Assembly (NCBI RefSeq): GCF_025290035.1
Contig: NZ_JAMBKT010000001.1
Location: 199,738 to 263,737, forward strand
Direction: 5' to 3'
From: Apilactobacillus sp.
Lineage (GTDB): Bacteria > Bacillota > Bacilli > Lactobacillales > Lactobacillaceae
Length of the DNA stretch: 64,000 nt
Shown here: positions 35,520 to 43,607 of the stretch, in pieces
Position numbering within the stretch: position 1 is the first letter of the stretch
Layout: each line of letters opens with the position of its first letter
The notes under the pieces: generated by a model
Told to the model about the DNA's origin: nothing
The model's input: the letters and a program-made list of their open reading frames with translations, nothing else
The model's database searches: none
Made by a program: the position numbers and the translations under genes

Positions 35520-35533
35520 GTGAATGCCTCCTT

Positions 35534-36574
35534 TTACTGATTATATTTATCATAATAATTTCTCAGTTTTTTTGATAACTCATTTCTAAATCCATCCACA
35601 ATACCAATCACTCTTGAATATGGCATCCTGGTAGGACCTAAAACAGCTATAACACCTTTACCATATGGTCCTACATCATAAGAACCAGTGATGATACTGT
35701 AATCCTTCAACAACTCATTACTCAATTCCGGACCAATTTTAACTGATACAGAATTGTCAGAGCTCTTAATGAACTTGGATGCATCATCTTTATCATTAAG
35801 TAAAGAATAAATTGGCTTCAAATAACTGACGTCATTATTATCAGTAAAACTCAATAAGTTCAGTTCTCCGCCAATGTAAAATTGGTTAGTAGAAGCTTCA
35901 GCTAAAACATCGTCTAGTGTTTTAACTAAATTATCTGGATCACTAACATACTTAAGGATTTCTGGAACGATTTCCTCTTTTAGTTTGATAACCACTTCAT
36001 CAAGTGGGTTTCCAGCTAATTTATCATTAATCATTCTCACAATTGCTTCCAATCTATCTCCGCTAATATCTCCAGAAATATGGAAAACTTGATTAACGAC
36101 TTCCTCATTACTAGTAATCAAAATTGCCATTACTTGATGATTCCCTAGTGGAACAAGTCTAAAACTGCCCAAAATAGGAACTGTTTCTTGTTCCGGCTTC
36201 AAGGTTAACGCCGTATAATTCGTTAAGTTTGATAGTATGTCAGCAGATTGCTTAACGATTTCATCAATTTGCCTAAAGCTTCCTGATAACGAATTTTGAA
36301 TTAGCATCATATCGTTATTATCAATGGGATTAGGATTCAAAAGATTATCAACATAATAGCGATAACCTTCAATTGATGGAATTCTACCAGATGATGAATG
36401 GTTTTTAGTAATTAATCCAATCTCTTCTAAAAAAGCCATTTCATTTCTGACGGTCGCAGAACTAACATGAATTGGTAGTTGACTGGATAATGCCTTCGAA
36501 CCTACTGGAACTCCTGACTTAGTGTAATCATTAACGATTACTTTTAAAATCATTTTTTCTCTTTCAGTTAGCAT
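35534..36574 (-). CDS. hrcA: Heat-inducible transcription repressor HrcA
   Basis: HrcA represses class I heat-shock genes by binding CIRCE and needs GroEL to stay active. The 346-residue protein has the winged helix-turn-helix N-terminus (GVPVGSKALS..., SSATVRNEMAFLEEIGLI) and the characteristic SSGRIPSIEGYRYYVD segment. AAGGAGTGATC precedes the ATG. It is the first gene of hrcA-grpE-dnaK-dnaJ and is autoregulated through the CIRCE-like element upstream. Confidence 0.97.
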   Translation of the reverse strand: MLTEREKMILKVIVNDYTKSGVPVGSKALSSQLPIHVSSATVRNEMAFLEEIGLITKNHSSSGRIPSIEGYRYYVDNLLNPNPIDNNDMMLIQNSLSGSFRQIDEIVKQSADILSNLTNYTALTLKPEQETVPILGSFRLVPLGNHQVMAILITSNEEVVNQVFHISGDISGDRLEAIVRMINDKLAGNPLDEVVIKLKEEIVPEILKYVSDPDNLVKTLDDVLAEASTNQFYIGGELNLLSFTDNNDVSYLKPIYSLLNDKDDASKFIKSSDNSVSVKIGPELSNELLKDYSIITGSYDVGPYGKGVIAVLGPTRMPYSRVIGIVDGFRNELSKKLRNYYDKYNQ

Positions 36575-36603
36575 ACCAGATCACTCCTTATCGATTAGCA
36601 CCT

Positions 36604-36630
36604 TTAGCAGTCAAATACTTTAAGTGCTAA
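36604..36630 (-). promoter_or_regulatory. Degenerate CIRCE operator
   Basis: In plus orientation it reads TTAGCAGTC-N9-AAGTGCTAA; the consensus is TTAGCACTC-N9-GAGTGCTAA, so each arm differs at one position. A further half-site TTAGCAC lies directly adjacent at 36596-36602. It sits just downstream of the -10, where repressor binding would block transcription. Confidence 0.85.
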
Positions 36631-36641
36631 CCACAATTTAT

Positions 36642-36670
36642 AATATATCAGATACATCAAAATTGGTCAA
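36642..36670 (-). promoter_or_regulatory. Sigma-A promoter of the hrcA operon
   Basis: TTGACC (36665-36670) and TATATT (36642-36647) lie 17 bp apart, with CIRCE beginning 12 bases after the -10. This is a class I heat-shock promoter arrangement. Confidence 0.8.
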
Positions 36671-36682
36671 GAAAAACGGCCA

Positions 36683-37618
36683 CTACTTTTTAAAATATTC
36701 TCTCGTCATTTGTTCGTCGGATTTAAGCTGTTCTATCAGCTTTTCAACACCTTCAAATTTAACTTCGCCACGAAGACGATGTAACCAATCAATCTCTAAG
36801 ACTTCACCATAAATGTTGTCATTAAAGTCTAAAATGTTTATTTCAACTGTAATTGGATTTTTGTCTCCAAAAGTAACATTTCTTCCAATTGATGCCATTC
36901 CGTGATGTTTTTCATCACCAATCCAAACATCAACAATATAAACACCAATTATGGGCAACCATTGTAATTCATCATGGTCGATGTTAGCTGTTGGATAACC
37001 TAATTCTCTCCCCCTGGCGAATCCATGGACAACGGTTCCGTTGGTTCTAAAAGGTCTTCCCAGTAGCATATTAACAGTATCAATGTGTCCTTGATCTAAA
37101 TTTCTTCTGATTCTAGTGGAACTAATTTTAGCCAGATGGTAATCTGCTAGGTCAACTGATACGACATCGAATCTTCCAGATGAGTACTTAGGTAATAGGT
37201 CCATTGTTGCGTCTTTAGCACCATATGTATGGTCTGTTCCTGCAACAACTGTGTCAACGTTAAATCTAATTAGATAATTATCAACGAATTCTTGTGGTGA
37301 TTGGTTTTGAAAGTTAAAACTATAGTTCACTTCAAAAACAATATCAACGCCTAACTTTTCTAACTCTTTAAATTTATTTTTTTGTAGAATGATGTCTCTT
37401 TTATCATGTGGTGATAATTGATCATATACAACTGCTGGTTTATGGTCATATGTCAGAACCCCTAAGGGCATCCCCTTTTCATCAGCAATTGTTTTAGCTT
37501 GATTTATTACCTTTTGGTGTCCCTTATGAATACCATCAAAGTATCCCATTGCTAGTATGATTTTTTCTTTTTGTTCAAATGATGCTTTTATCGGGTGATG
37601 TATATTGATAATTTTCAT
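36683..37618 (-). CDS. ribF: Bifunctional riboflavin kinase/FAD synthetase
   Basis: RibF converts riboflavin to FMN and then FAD. The N-terminal nucleotidyltransferase domain shows MGYFDGIHKGHQ and SSTRIRR. The C-terminal flavokinase domain shows GRPFRTNGTVVHG, GRELGYPTANI and the EINILDF segment. Length (311 aa) is standard. It lies 18 bases after truB, a conserved Firmicutes pair. Confidence 0.96.
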   Translation of the reverse strand: MKIINIHHPIKASFEQKEKIILAMGYFDGIHKGHQKVINQAKTIADEKGMPLGVLTYDHKPAVVYDQLSPHDKRDIILQKNKFKELEKLGVDIVFEVNYSFNFQNQSPQEFVDNYLIRFNVDTVVAGTDHTYGAKDATMDLLPKYSSGRFDVVSVDLADYHLAKISSTRIRRNLDQGHIDTVNMLLGRPFRTNGTVVHGFARGRELGYPTANIDHDELQWLPIIGVYIVDVWIGDEKHHGMASIGRNVTFGDKNPITVEINILDFNDNIYGEVLEIDWLHRLRGEVKFEGVEKLIEQLKSDEQMTREYFKK

Positions 37619-37636
37619 ATTTTAAACCTTCTAAAC

Positions 37637-38548
37637 TTATTGATTACTAAACATTTTTTCAGGCTTATATACCTGTTTGTTTTCGTCATAATAATAAATA
37701 GCCTTAACGGCATGTTTATAAGTTAACACACATTTATCATCTTTTGTATCAATAACATTCAGTGATAAAAAGCCCCCATTTTTAACGGTTTCCCATTGTG
37801 TATCATTTAATTCCAAATGTTTAAAATCAGATAAAGCAGAATCAATTGATTTCACAATTTCATCAATTTTATCATTTTCTACGGCAGCTCTAATATCGTC
37901 CAGTTTGAAAGTCTCATCGATATTGAAGCCACCGCTTTTAATTCTAGTTAAACTAGACATTACGGCAGGCATGTTTATTTTCTTACCAAAATCAACGGCT
38001 AATGTTCTTACATATGTTCCTTTTCCACAGCCAACTTCAAAGAAAATAGTTTGTTGCTTTTTTTCTTCGTCATATACGCTTGCTTTAGTTTGTTTAAAGT
38101 AGTGAATTTGAACATGTCTCTCTGGTCGTTCAACCGTTTCACCATTTCTTGCGTATTCATAAAGTCTTTTCCCGTTCACTTTAACGGCTGAATACATTGG
38201 CGGAATTTGTATTAAGTCTTCTGATACGAAACTTTTCAACAATTCATCAATCTGATCATTGGATAACGGTTTTTCAACATCTTTAGTGCTAACCACTTCG
38301 CCATCTAAGTCTTCTGTAGTGGTATCAAATCCTAAAGTAATACTGCCTTGATATATTTTTCCAGAATTCATTAAGTAATCAACTAATTTAGTTGCTTTTC
38401 CCAAACAAATGGGTAAGACTCCTTCAACATTAGGATCTAAGGTCCCACTATGACCAATTCTTTTCATTTTAAGAATGCCACGTAATTGACTAACACATGC
38501 AAAACTAGTCATTCCTTTTTCTTTATATAATGGGATAATTCCATCCAT
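37637..38548 (-). CDS. truB: tRNA pseudouridine-55 synthase
   Basis: TruB makes pseudouridine 55 in the T loop of most tRNAs. Catalytic GTLDPNVEGVLP contains the essential Asp; VNGKRLYEYAR and GKGTYVRTLAVDFG are also family motifs. It is 303 aa with AAGGAGCGAATAATT ahead of the ATG. It is separated from rbfA by a terminator and has its own promoter; ribF follows. Confidence 0.97.
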   Translation of the reverse strand: MDGIIPLYKEKGMTSFACVSQLRGILKMKRIGHSGTLDPNVEGVLPICLGKATKLVDYLMNSGKIYQGSITLGFDTTTEDLDGEVVSTKDVEKPLSNDQIDELLKSFVSEDLIQIPPMYSAVKVNGKRLYEYARNGETVERPERHVQIHYFKQTKASVYDEEKKQQTIFFEVGCGKGTYVRTLAVDFGKKINMPAVMSSLTRIKSGGFNIDETFKLDDIRAAVENDKIDEIVKSIDSALSDFKHLELNDTQWETVKNGGFLSLNVIDTKDDKCVLTYKHAVKAIYYYDENKQVYKPEKMFSNQ

Positions 38549-38581
38549 AATTATTCGCTCCTTGATTACTATTTAACGTAA

Positions 38582-38590
38582 ATTATAGCA
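38582..38590 (-). promoter_or_regulatory. Extended -10 promoter of truB-ribF
   Basis: TGCTATAAT on the minus strand is a perfect extended -10 about 30 bases before the ATG. The -35 is not recognisable. Confidence 0.65.
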
Positions 38591-38614
38591 TAATTGAACA
38601 CTTTATTTTTCCAT

Positions 38615-38648
38615 CAAAAAAAGCCTGCAAACAATTGCAGGCCTTTTT
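38615..38648 (-). terminator. Terminator of the rimP-nusA-infB-rbfA operon
   Basis: GGCCTGCAATTGTTTGCAGGC hairpin on the minus strand with flanking A and U runs, directly after rbfA. Confidence 0.9.
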
Positions 38649-38655
38649 ATTATTT

Positions 38656-39003
38656 TTATTGTTTCTTTAGTTGATTGATTAATTGATCAATCTTACTTCC
38701 ATATTGAATGGAGCTATCTAATTTGAAAACTAATTCAGGAGTACGATAAATACTCAAGCGAGAACCAAGTTCACCTCTAATTAAAGATGTAGCTTTATCT
38801 AGTCCTTTTTGAGTAACTTCTTCTTCATCACCATTATCTGATAATGTGCTGTAATAGATGGTTGCTTGTTGTAAATCACCAGTAACATCTACCCCAGTAA
38901 TAGTTACCCCTTGAACACGTGGATCTCTAACTCGTTTTAGTAAAATATCATTTACTTCTTTTTGAATTTCTTGTTCAAGTCTTCCAACTCTGTATTGAGC
39001 CAT
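38656..39003 (-). CDS. rbfA: Ribosome-binding factor A
   Basis: RbfA is a KH-like protein for late 30S maturation at the 5' domain of 16S rRNA and for cold adaptation. The 115-residue sequence has the usual YRVGRLEQEIQKEVNDIL start and DPRVQGVTITGVDVTGDL centre. The ATG at 39001-39003 has AGGAG at proper spacing; an ATG two codons earlier is too close. It is the last gene of the nusA-infB operon. Confidence 0.96.
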   Translation of the reverse strand: MAQYRVGRLEQEIQKEVNDILLKRVRDPRVQGVTITGVDVTGDLQQATIYYSTLSDNGDEEEVTQKGLDKATSLIRGELGSRLSIYRTPELVFKLDSSIQYGSKIDQLINQLKKQ

Positions 39004-39017
39004 ATTCATTCACTCCT

Positions 39018-41279
39018 TTACTTAGCAGGAACTTCCTTCATTTCGTATGCTTCTACAACGTCTCCTTCTTTAAGATCATTGTAGTTTTCAATTGTAAATC
39101 CACATTCGAAACCTTGTTTAACTTCTTTAGCATCATCCTTGAAACGCTTCAAACTATTAAGTTCACCGTTGTAGATAACAACGTTATCACGAATCAATCT
39201 AATCTTACTATCACGTTTGATTACACCACTGGTAACCATTCCACCGGCAATAGTACCAACTTTAGAAGCTTTGTATAGTTGTCTAATTTCAACTTCACCA
39301 GTAATGTGTTCTTCAAACTTAGGAGCAAGCATACCCTTCATTGCTGATTCAACTTCGTCAATTGCATCATAGATAACTTGATGTAAACGAATATCAACAT
39401 TATCAGTTTCAGCTTGTGCCTTTGCTTGTGGAGTTGCACGAACGTTAAATCCAACGATAATCGCATTACTTGCCTGAGCTAACGCAATATCACTTTCATT
39501 AATCGCACCAACAGAACTGTGAACGATGTTAACTCTAACGCCTTCAACATCAATCTTTTGTAAACTTGATGCTAAAGCTTCAACTGAACCTTGAACATCA
39601 GCTTTAATGATAACTTCTACTTCTTTCATTTCTCCTTCTTTTAGAGATTCGAATAAGTTATCTAGAGTAACACTATTGTTCTTCTTACGTTCTTCCATTT
39701 GAGCTTCTTTAGCTCTTTCTTCACCGGCAGCACGAGCTGTTTTTTCATCATCAAAGACAACAAAACGGTCTCCGGCTTCAGGAACATCATTTAAACCAGT
39801 AATTTCAATTGGTGTAGATGGAGTTGCAACTTCAAGGTCTTCACCTAATTCATTAGTCATAGTTCTAACTCTACCGAAAGTGTCACCAACAACAATTGGA
39901 TCACCAACGTGCATTGTTCCTTGTTGAACTAATAAAGTAGCAACTGGTCCACGACCACGGTCAAGTCTAGCTTCAATTACAGAACCTGCAGCATGTTGCT
40001 TAGGGTTAGCCTTTAGTTCCATAACGTCTGATTCTAGAAGAATCATATCTAGTAATTCGTCCACGTTAGTTCCCATCTTAGCAGATAGTTGAACGAAGAT
40101 AGTGTCACCACCCCAGTCTTCTGGGATAAGTTCATAACTAGCTAATTGTTCAATAACATGGTTAGGGTTAGCACCCGGTTTATCAATCTTGTTAATTGCA
40201 ACAATAATTGGTGTCTTGGCAGCCTTAGCATGATCGATAGCTTCGATTGTTTGTGGCATAACACCATCATCAGCAGCAACAACTAAAATGGTAATATCAG
40301 TGATATCAGCACCACGAGCACGCATTGCAGTAAATGCAGCATGTCCTGGTGTATCTAAGAATGTAATAGTTTTACCATTTCTCTTTAATTGGTAGGCACC
40401 AATAGCTTGTGTAATTCCACCAGCTTCACCAGCTGTGATGTGTGAGTTTCTCAAGTAATCAAGCAACGTAGTCTTACCATGGTCAACGTGACCCATGATA
40501 GTAACTACTGGTGCACGATCTTCTAAGTAATCAGTATTTTCTGCTTCTTCATCAAAAATTTTATCGATATCAGAAACGTTAACTTCAACTTTTTCTTCAG
40601 CTTTCATACCGTAGTCTTCAGCTAATAGTTCAATTGTATCCTTATCTAGAGATACATTTTGGTTAACCATAATTCCTAATAGGAATAATTTCTTAACAAT
40701 TTCAGCAGGTTCTCTATGAATAAGCTTTCCAATTTCTTGAGCATTCATACCAACACTGTAAACTAAAGTTTCTGGTAATGGACGTTCTTTTCTTTCTGGA
40801 GCTTTCTTATTCTTGTTGTTTTGTCTAATACGTTGGTTCTTAGTGTACATCCCTGCAAACTTGTTGTTTCCACGGTTGTTCTTCTTATTAAACTTCTTCT
40901 TATTCTTCTTACCTTTTTTAAAGTCGGAAGATGAATTATTGTTTGTGTTGTTTGTGTTACTAGTGTTTCTTGTACTATTTGTATTGTTATTGTTCATAGA
41001 TTGTCTTGCCTTATCATTATTATTTTGATTTAAAGTCTTACGTGGCTTTTCGGCAGGTTTCTTAGAATTATTGTTAGCATGTTTAGTGTTTGTGGCTTTG
41101 TCACTCTTAGCCGGCTTATTTTTTGAAGCAAAATGATCACGAATAGCTTTTTCTTCATCCGCTGTTAATCCGGACATATGATTTTTAACATCATATCCCT
41201 TCTTTTTTGCTTCATCAATTATTGTCTTACTAGCTACATTTATCTCTTTAGATAATTCGTAAATTCTTTTCTTACCCAT
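39018..41279 (-). CDS. infB: Translation initiation factor IF-2
   Basis: IF-2 brings fMet-tRNA to the 30S subunit. The N-terminal IF2N subdomain (1-50) is followed by a low-complexity Asn/Lys linker (about 60-145), a second IF2N, and the GTPase domain with G1 GHVDHGKT (263-270), DTPGHAAF and NKIDKP. C-terminal domains bind initiator tRNA. At 753 aa it is on the short side for IF-2. The Asn-rich linker is unusual in composition. It follows ylxQ. Confidence 0.97.
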   Translation of the reverse strand: MGKKRIYELSKEINVASKTIIDEAKKKGYDVKNHMSGLTADEEKAIRDHFASKNKPAKSDKATNTKHANNNSKKPAEKPRKTLNQNNNDKARQSMNNNNTNSTRNTSNTNNTNNNSSSDFKKGKKNKKKFNKKNNRGNNKFAGMYTKNQRIRQNNKNKKAPERKERPLPETLVYSVGMNAQEIGKLIHREPAEIVKKLFLLGIMVNQNVSLDKDTIELLAEDYGMKAEEKVEVNVSDIDKIFDEEAENTDYLEDRAPVVTIMGHVDHGKTTLLDYLRNSHITAGEAGGITQAIGAYQLKRNGKTITFLDTPGHAAFTAMRARGADITDITILVVAADDGVMPQTIEAIDHAKAAKTPIIVAINKIDKPGANPNHVIEQLASYELIPEDWGGDTIFVQLSAKMGTNVDELLDMILLESDVMELKANPKQHAAGSVIEARLDRGRGPVATLLVQQGTMHVGDPIVVGDTFGRVRTMTNELGEDLEVATPSTPIEITGLNDVPEAGDRFVVFDDEKTARAAGEERAKEAQMEERKKNNSVTLDNLFESLKEGEMKEVEVIIKADVQGSVEALASSLQKIDVEGVRVNIVHSSVGAINESDIALAQASNAIIVGFNVRATPQAKAQAETDNVDIRLHQVIYDAIDEVESAMKGMLAPKFEEHITGEVEIRQLYKASKVGTIAGGMVTSGVIKRDSKIRLIRDNVVIYNGELNSLKRFKDDAKEVKQGFECGFTIENYNDLKEGDVVEAYEMKEVPAK

Positions 41280-41283
41280 ACCA

Positions 41284-41601
41284 TCACGTTCCTTTACAAT
41301 TATTTGTCATTTCCTTCAAACGTTTGGCAAATCCATTATCCGCAATTCCGATTATGGTTCGAGGAATTCCAATTGCATCGCTTATGTCTACCTTAGTAAA
41401 CATTTGATTGGTTGGAATGTTATATGAATTAGCCTTATCTGTAAATTTCTTCAAGCTGGCTTTTCCAGAGTCAGTAGCGATAATCAGAAATTTAATTTTA
41501 TTCTTTTTTATTGCGTTAAGCAATATGTCTTCACCAGTGGTAATCTTACCAGCACGTTTTGCGATACCAATAAAGTTTAAAATTTGCTCTTTATTTGTCA
41601 T
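41284..41601 (-). CDS. ylxQ: L7Ae-family RNA-binding protein YlxQ
   Basis: This 105-residue protein belongs to the L7Ae/L30e/YlxQ family, an RNA (kink-turn type) binder of uncertain role that always accompanies nusA and infB in Firmicutes. Key segments are [14 protein letters not shown] and [17 protein letters not shown] place the start at 41599-41601 (MTNKEQ), which overlaps the ylxR end by 11 bases; the frame is open 15 codons upstream. Coupled translation with ylxR is likely. Confidence 0.88.
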   Translation of the reverse strand: MTNKEQILNFIGIAKRAGKITTGEDILLNAIKKNKIKFLIIATDSGKASLKKFTDKANSYNIPTNQMFTKVDISDAIGIPRTIIGIADNGFAKRLKEMTNNCKGT

Positions 41602-41890
41602 TTTCAAAAAGTTCTTTTCTGGCTTGTTTATGATCAACGTATGCAATTAATTCATCGTAAAAGTCATCGCTTAGATTAACTGAGAAAACTTCGTTTAGTT
41701 TCTTAGAAGCCTTAGCCTTTTCAGCTACTTTTACATCAATTGATACATATGCTCCTCTACCTGATTTTTTACCAGTTTCATCAATAGAAACGTTATCTTC
41801 TTTATCTTTAACGATTCTAACTAAATCTTTTTTGGGAGCCATTTCACCGGTGACAACATCTTTTCTCATTGGAATTTTTCTTGTTCTCAT
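41591..41890 (-). CDS. ylxR: YlxR family protein (RnpM-type RNase P modulator)
   Basis: This 99-residue DUF448 protein has the RKIPMRKDVVTGEMAPKKDLVRIV start and the GRGAYVS motif. Recent work on Firmicutes homologues describes binding to RNase P RNA (name RnpM); here this is inferred by family only. It lies between nusA and ylxQ. AAGGAGTGATGG stands upstream of the ATG. Confidence 0.9.
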   Translation of the reverse strand: MRTRKIPMRKDVVTGEMAPKKDLVRIVKDKEDNVSIDETGKKSGRGAYVSIDVKVAEKAKASKKLNEVFSVNLSDDFYDELIAYVDHKQARKELFENDK

Positions 41891-41916
41891 TGAACCATCA
41901 CTCCTTAAGCTGATAA

Positions 41917-43002
41917 TTAGTCGTTATCAATTCCTTCATCATCATCTGTAGCATATTCTTCTACACCATCTGCTTCAGATTCTGATTTAATATCAATCTT
42001 GTATCCAGTTAACTTAGCAGCTAATCTAGCGTTTTGACCACGTTTACCAATGGCTAATGATAATTGATAATCTGGAACAATTACTGTACATGCTCTTTCA
42101 TTTTCTTCATCAAAAATAACGTCAACTACTTCAGATGGATTTAATGAGTTAGCAATGAATTCGGCAGGATCTTCTGTCCATTGAACGATGTCCATGTTTT
42201 CTCCGCCAAGTTCATTAACGATTGTTTGTACACGTTGACCTCTTGGACCAACAGTAGTTCCAACTGGATCGATATCTTCACTGTTTGATCTAACAGCTAC
42301 TTTAGCACGATCTCCAGCTTCTCTGGCAATTGAAACAATTTCAACAGTGCCATCATAAATTTCAGGAACTTCTTCTTCAAATAATCGTTTTAGTAAACCA
42401 GGTGCTGTTCTACTAACAAAGATTTGTGGCCCTTTGGTAGCATCTTCAACACGGTTAACATAGACCTTAATTCTATCTTGTGGTCTGTATTGTTCGTTTG
42501 GCATTTGATCATTCTTTGGCATTACAGCTTCAACCTTGCCTAAGTCAACATATACAAATCGATCATCTTGGCGTTCAATTTCACCAGTGATTAATTCATC
42601 TTGGTACTTACTGTATTTGTTATAAACAATAGTTCTTTCTGCTTCACGAACTCTTTGCATAATAACTTGCTTAGCAGTTTGAGCAGCAATTCTACCAAAA
42701 TTCTTAGGTGTAACTTCAAACTTGATTTCATCGCCTAATTCATAACCACGGTTTAATTGTAGTGCATCTGCAATGCTGCATTCTAGACGTGGGTCAACTA
42801 CTTCTTCAACGACTGTCTTTACAGCATATACGTGAATGTTACCCTTCTTTTCATCAAAAACTACTTCCACGTTTTGTGCTTGGTTGTAGTTTCGTTTGTA
42901 AGCTGACATTAATGCAGCTTCTAGGGCATCAATAACAGTTCCCTTAGAAATTCCCTTATCATTTTCTAGGGCATCTAATGCGCCTAAAAGTTCTTTACTC
43001 AT
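41917..43002 (-). CDS. nusA: Transcription termination/antitermination factor NusA
   Basis: NusA binds RNA polymerase and modulates pausing, termination and antitermination. The 361-residue protein has the N-terminal polymerase-binding domain, an S1 domain (about 135-200; GEIERQDDRFVYVDLGKVEAVMP), and KH1/KH2 with GPRGQRVQ and IGKRGQNARLAA. Its acidic C-terminal tail is short and it lacks the AR repeats of proteobacteria, as expected for Firmicutes. It follows rimP. The operon leader contains an intrinsic terminator that could be its own target. Confidence 0.97.
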   Translation of the reverse strand: MSKELLGALDALENDKGISKGTVIDALEAALMSAYKRNYNQAQNVEVVFDEKKGNIHVYAVKTVVEEVVDPRLECSIADALQLNRGYELGDEIKFEVTPKNFGRIAAQTAKQVIMQRVREAERTIVYNKYSKYQDELITGEIERQDDRFVYVDLGKVEAVMPKNDQMPNEQYRPQDRIKVYVNRVEDATKGPQIFVSRTAPGLLKRLFEEEVPEIYDGTVEIVSIAREAGDRAKVAVRSNSEDIDPVGTTVGPRGQRVQTIVNELGGENMDIVQWTEDPAEFIANSLNPSEVVDVIFDEENERACTVIVPDYQLSLAIGKRGQNARLAAKLTGYKIDIKSESEADGVEEYATDDDEGIDND

Positions 43003-43019
43003 TTTAATATCTCCCTTAG

Positions 43020-43493
43020 CTAAAATTTAATTGCTAGTCTTGCTTTGGCAATAGATTTTCTTGGTATATTTAAATCTTTAATTCGACCCTTTAAATTAAC
43101 AGTCAAAATAAGTTCTTCATCACTTAACTCTTTCAATGTACCTTCGTATACTTTTTCACCATTGATAGGTGCATAAAGTGATACATGAATGTATTCACCA
43201 ACTGCGTTTTCATAATCTTGAGGTTTCTTAAGAGGTCTTTCAGCTCCAGGTGATGATACTTCTAAAAAGTATGCTTGTGGAATTGGATCCGGTTCAATGG
43301 TATCTAGTTTTTCACTTAATTCATCTGATACCAAGGCACAGTCTTCAATGTTAATACCACCATCTTTATCAACATAAACTCTTAAATACCAACTCTTACC
43401 TTCATGTACGAATTCGATGTCATATAAATAAAAACCATGACTATCTAGAATTGGTGTTACTAATTCTTTTACTGTTTGTGTAACTTCGCTCAA
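43020..43493 (-). CDS. rimP: Ribosome maturation factor RimP
   Basis: RimP assists 30S assembly around S12/S19. The 157-residue protein has [31 protein letters not shown] and the [11 protein letters not shown] motif. The open frame begins earlier, inside the leader, but a TTG at 43491-43493 with AGGAGG seven bases ahead gives the natural N-terminus; no suitable ATG exists. First gene of rimP-nusA-ylxR-ylxQ-infB-rbfA. Confidence 0.93.
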   Translation of the reverse strand: MSEVTQTVKELVTPILDSHGFYLYDIEFVHEGKSWYLRVYVDKDGGINIEDCALVSDELSEKLDTIEPDPIPQAYFLEVSSPGAERPLKKPQDYENAVGEYIHVSLYAPINGEKVYEGTLKELSDEELILTVNLKGRIKDLNIPRKSIAKARLAIKF

Positions 43494-43517
43494 TGATACG
43501 CCTCCTAAAAAATCCAA

Positions 43518-43545
43518 TAAAAAGAGCGAGCATTTCTGCTCACTC
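43518..43545 (-). terminator. Intrinsic terminator between polC and rimP, inside the rimP leader
   Basis: GAGTGAGCA-GAAA-TGCTCGCTC (9-bp stem, one G-U) followed by U5 on the minus strand. It serves as the polC terminator but also lies downstream of the predicted rimP promoter, so it can attenuate the nusA operon. Confidence 0.85.
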
Positions 43546-43572
43546 CTTTCTTCTCAGATATAAACTATCGTT

Positions 43573-43601
43573 ATTTTACCATGGATAGTTATTTTAATCA
43601 A
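43573..43601 (-). promoter_or_regulatory. Promoter of the rimP-nusA operon
   Basis: TTGATT (43596-43601) and TAAAAT (43573-43578) lie 17 bp apart, immediately after the polC stop and upstream of the terminator hairpin. Confidence 0.7.
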
Positions 43602-43607
43602 TACATA

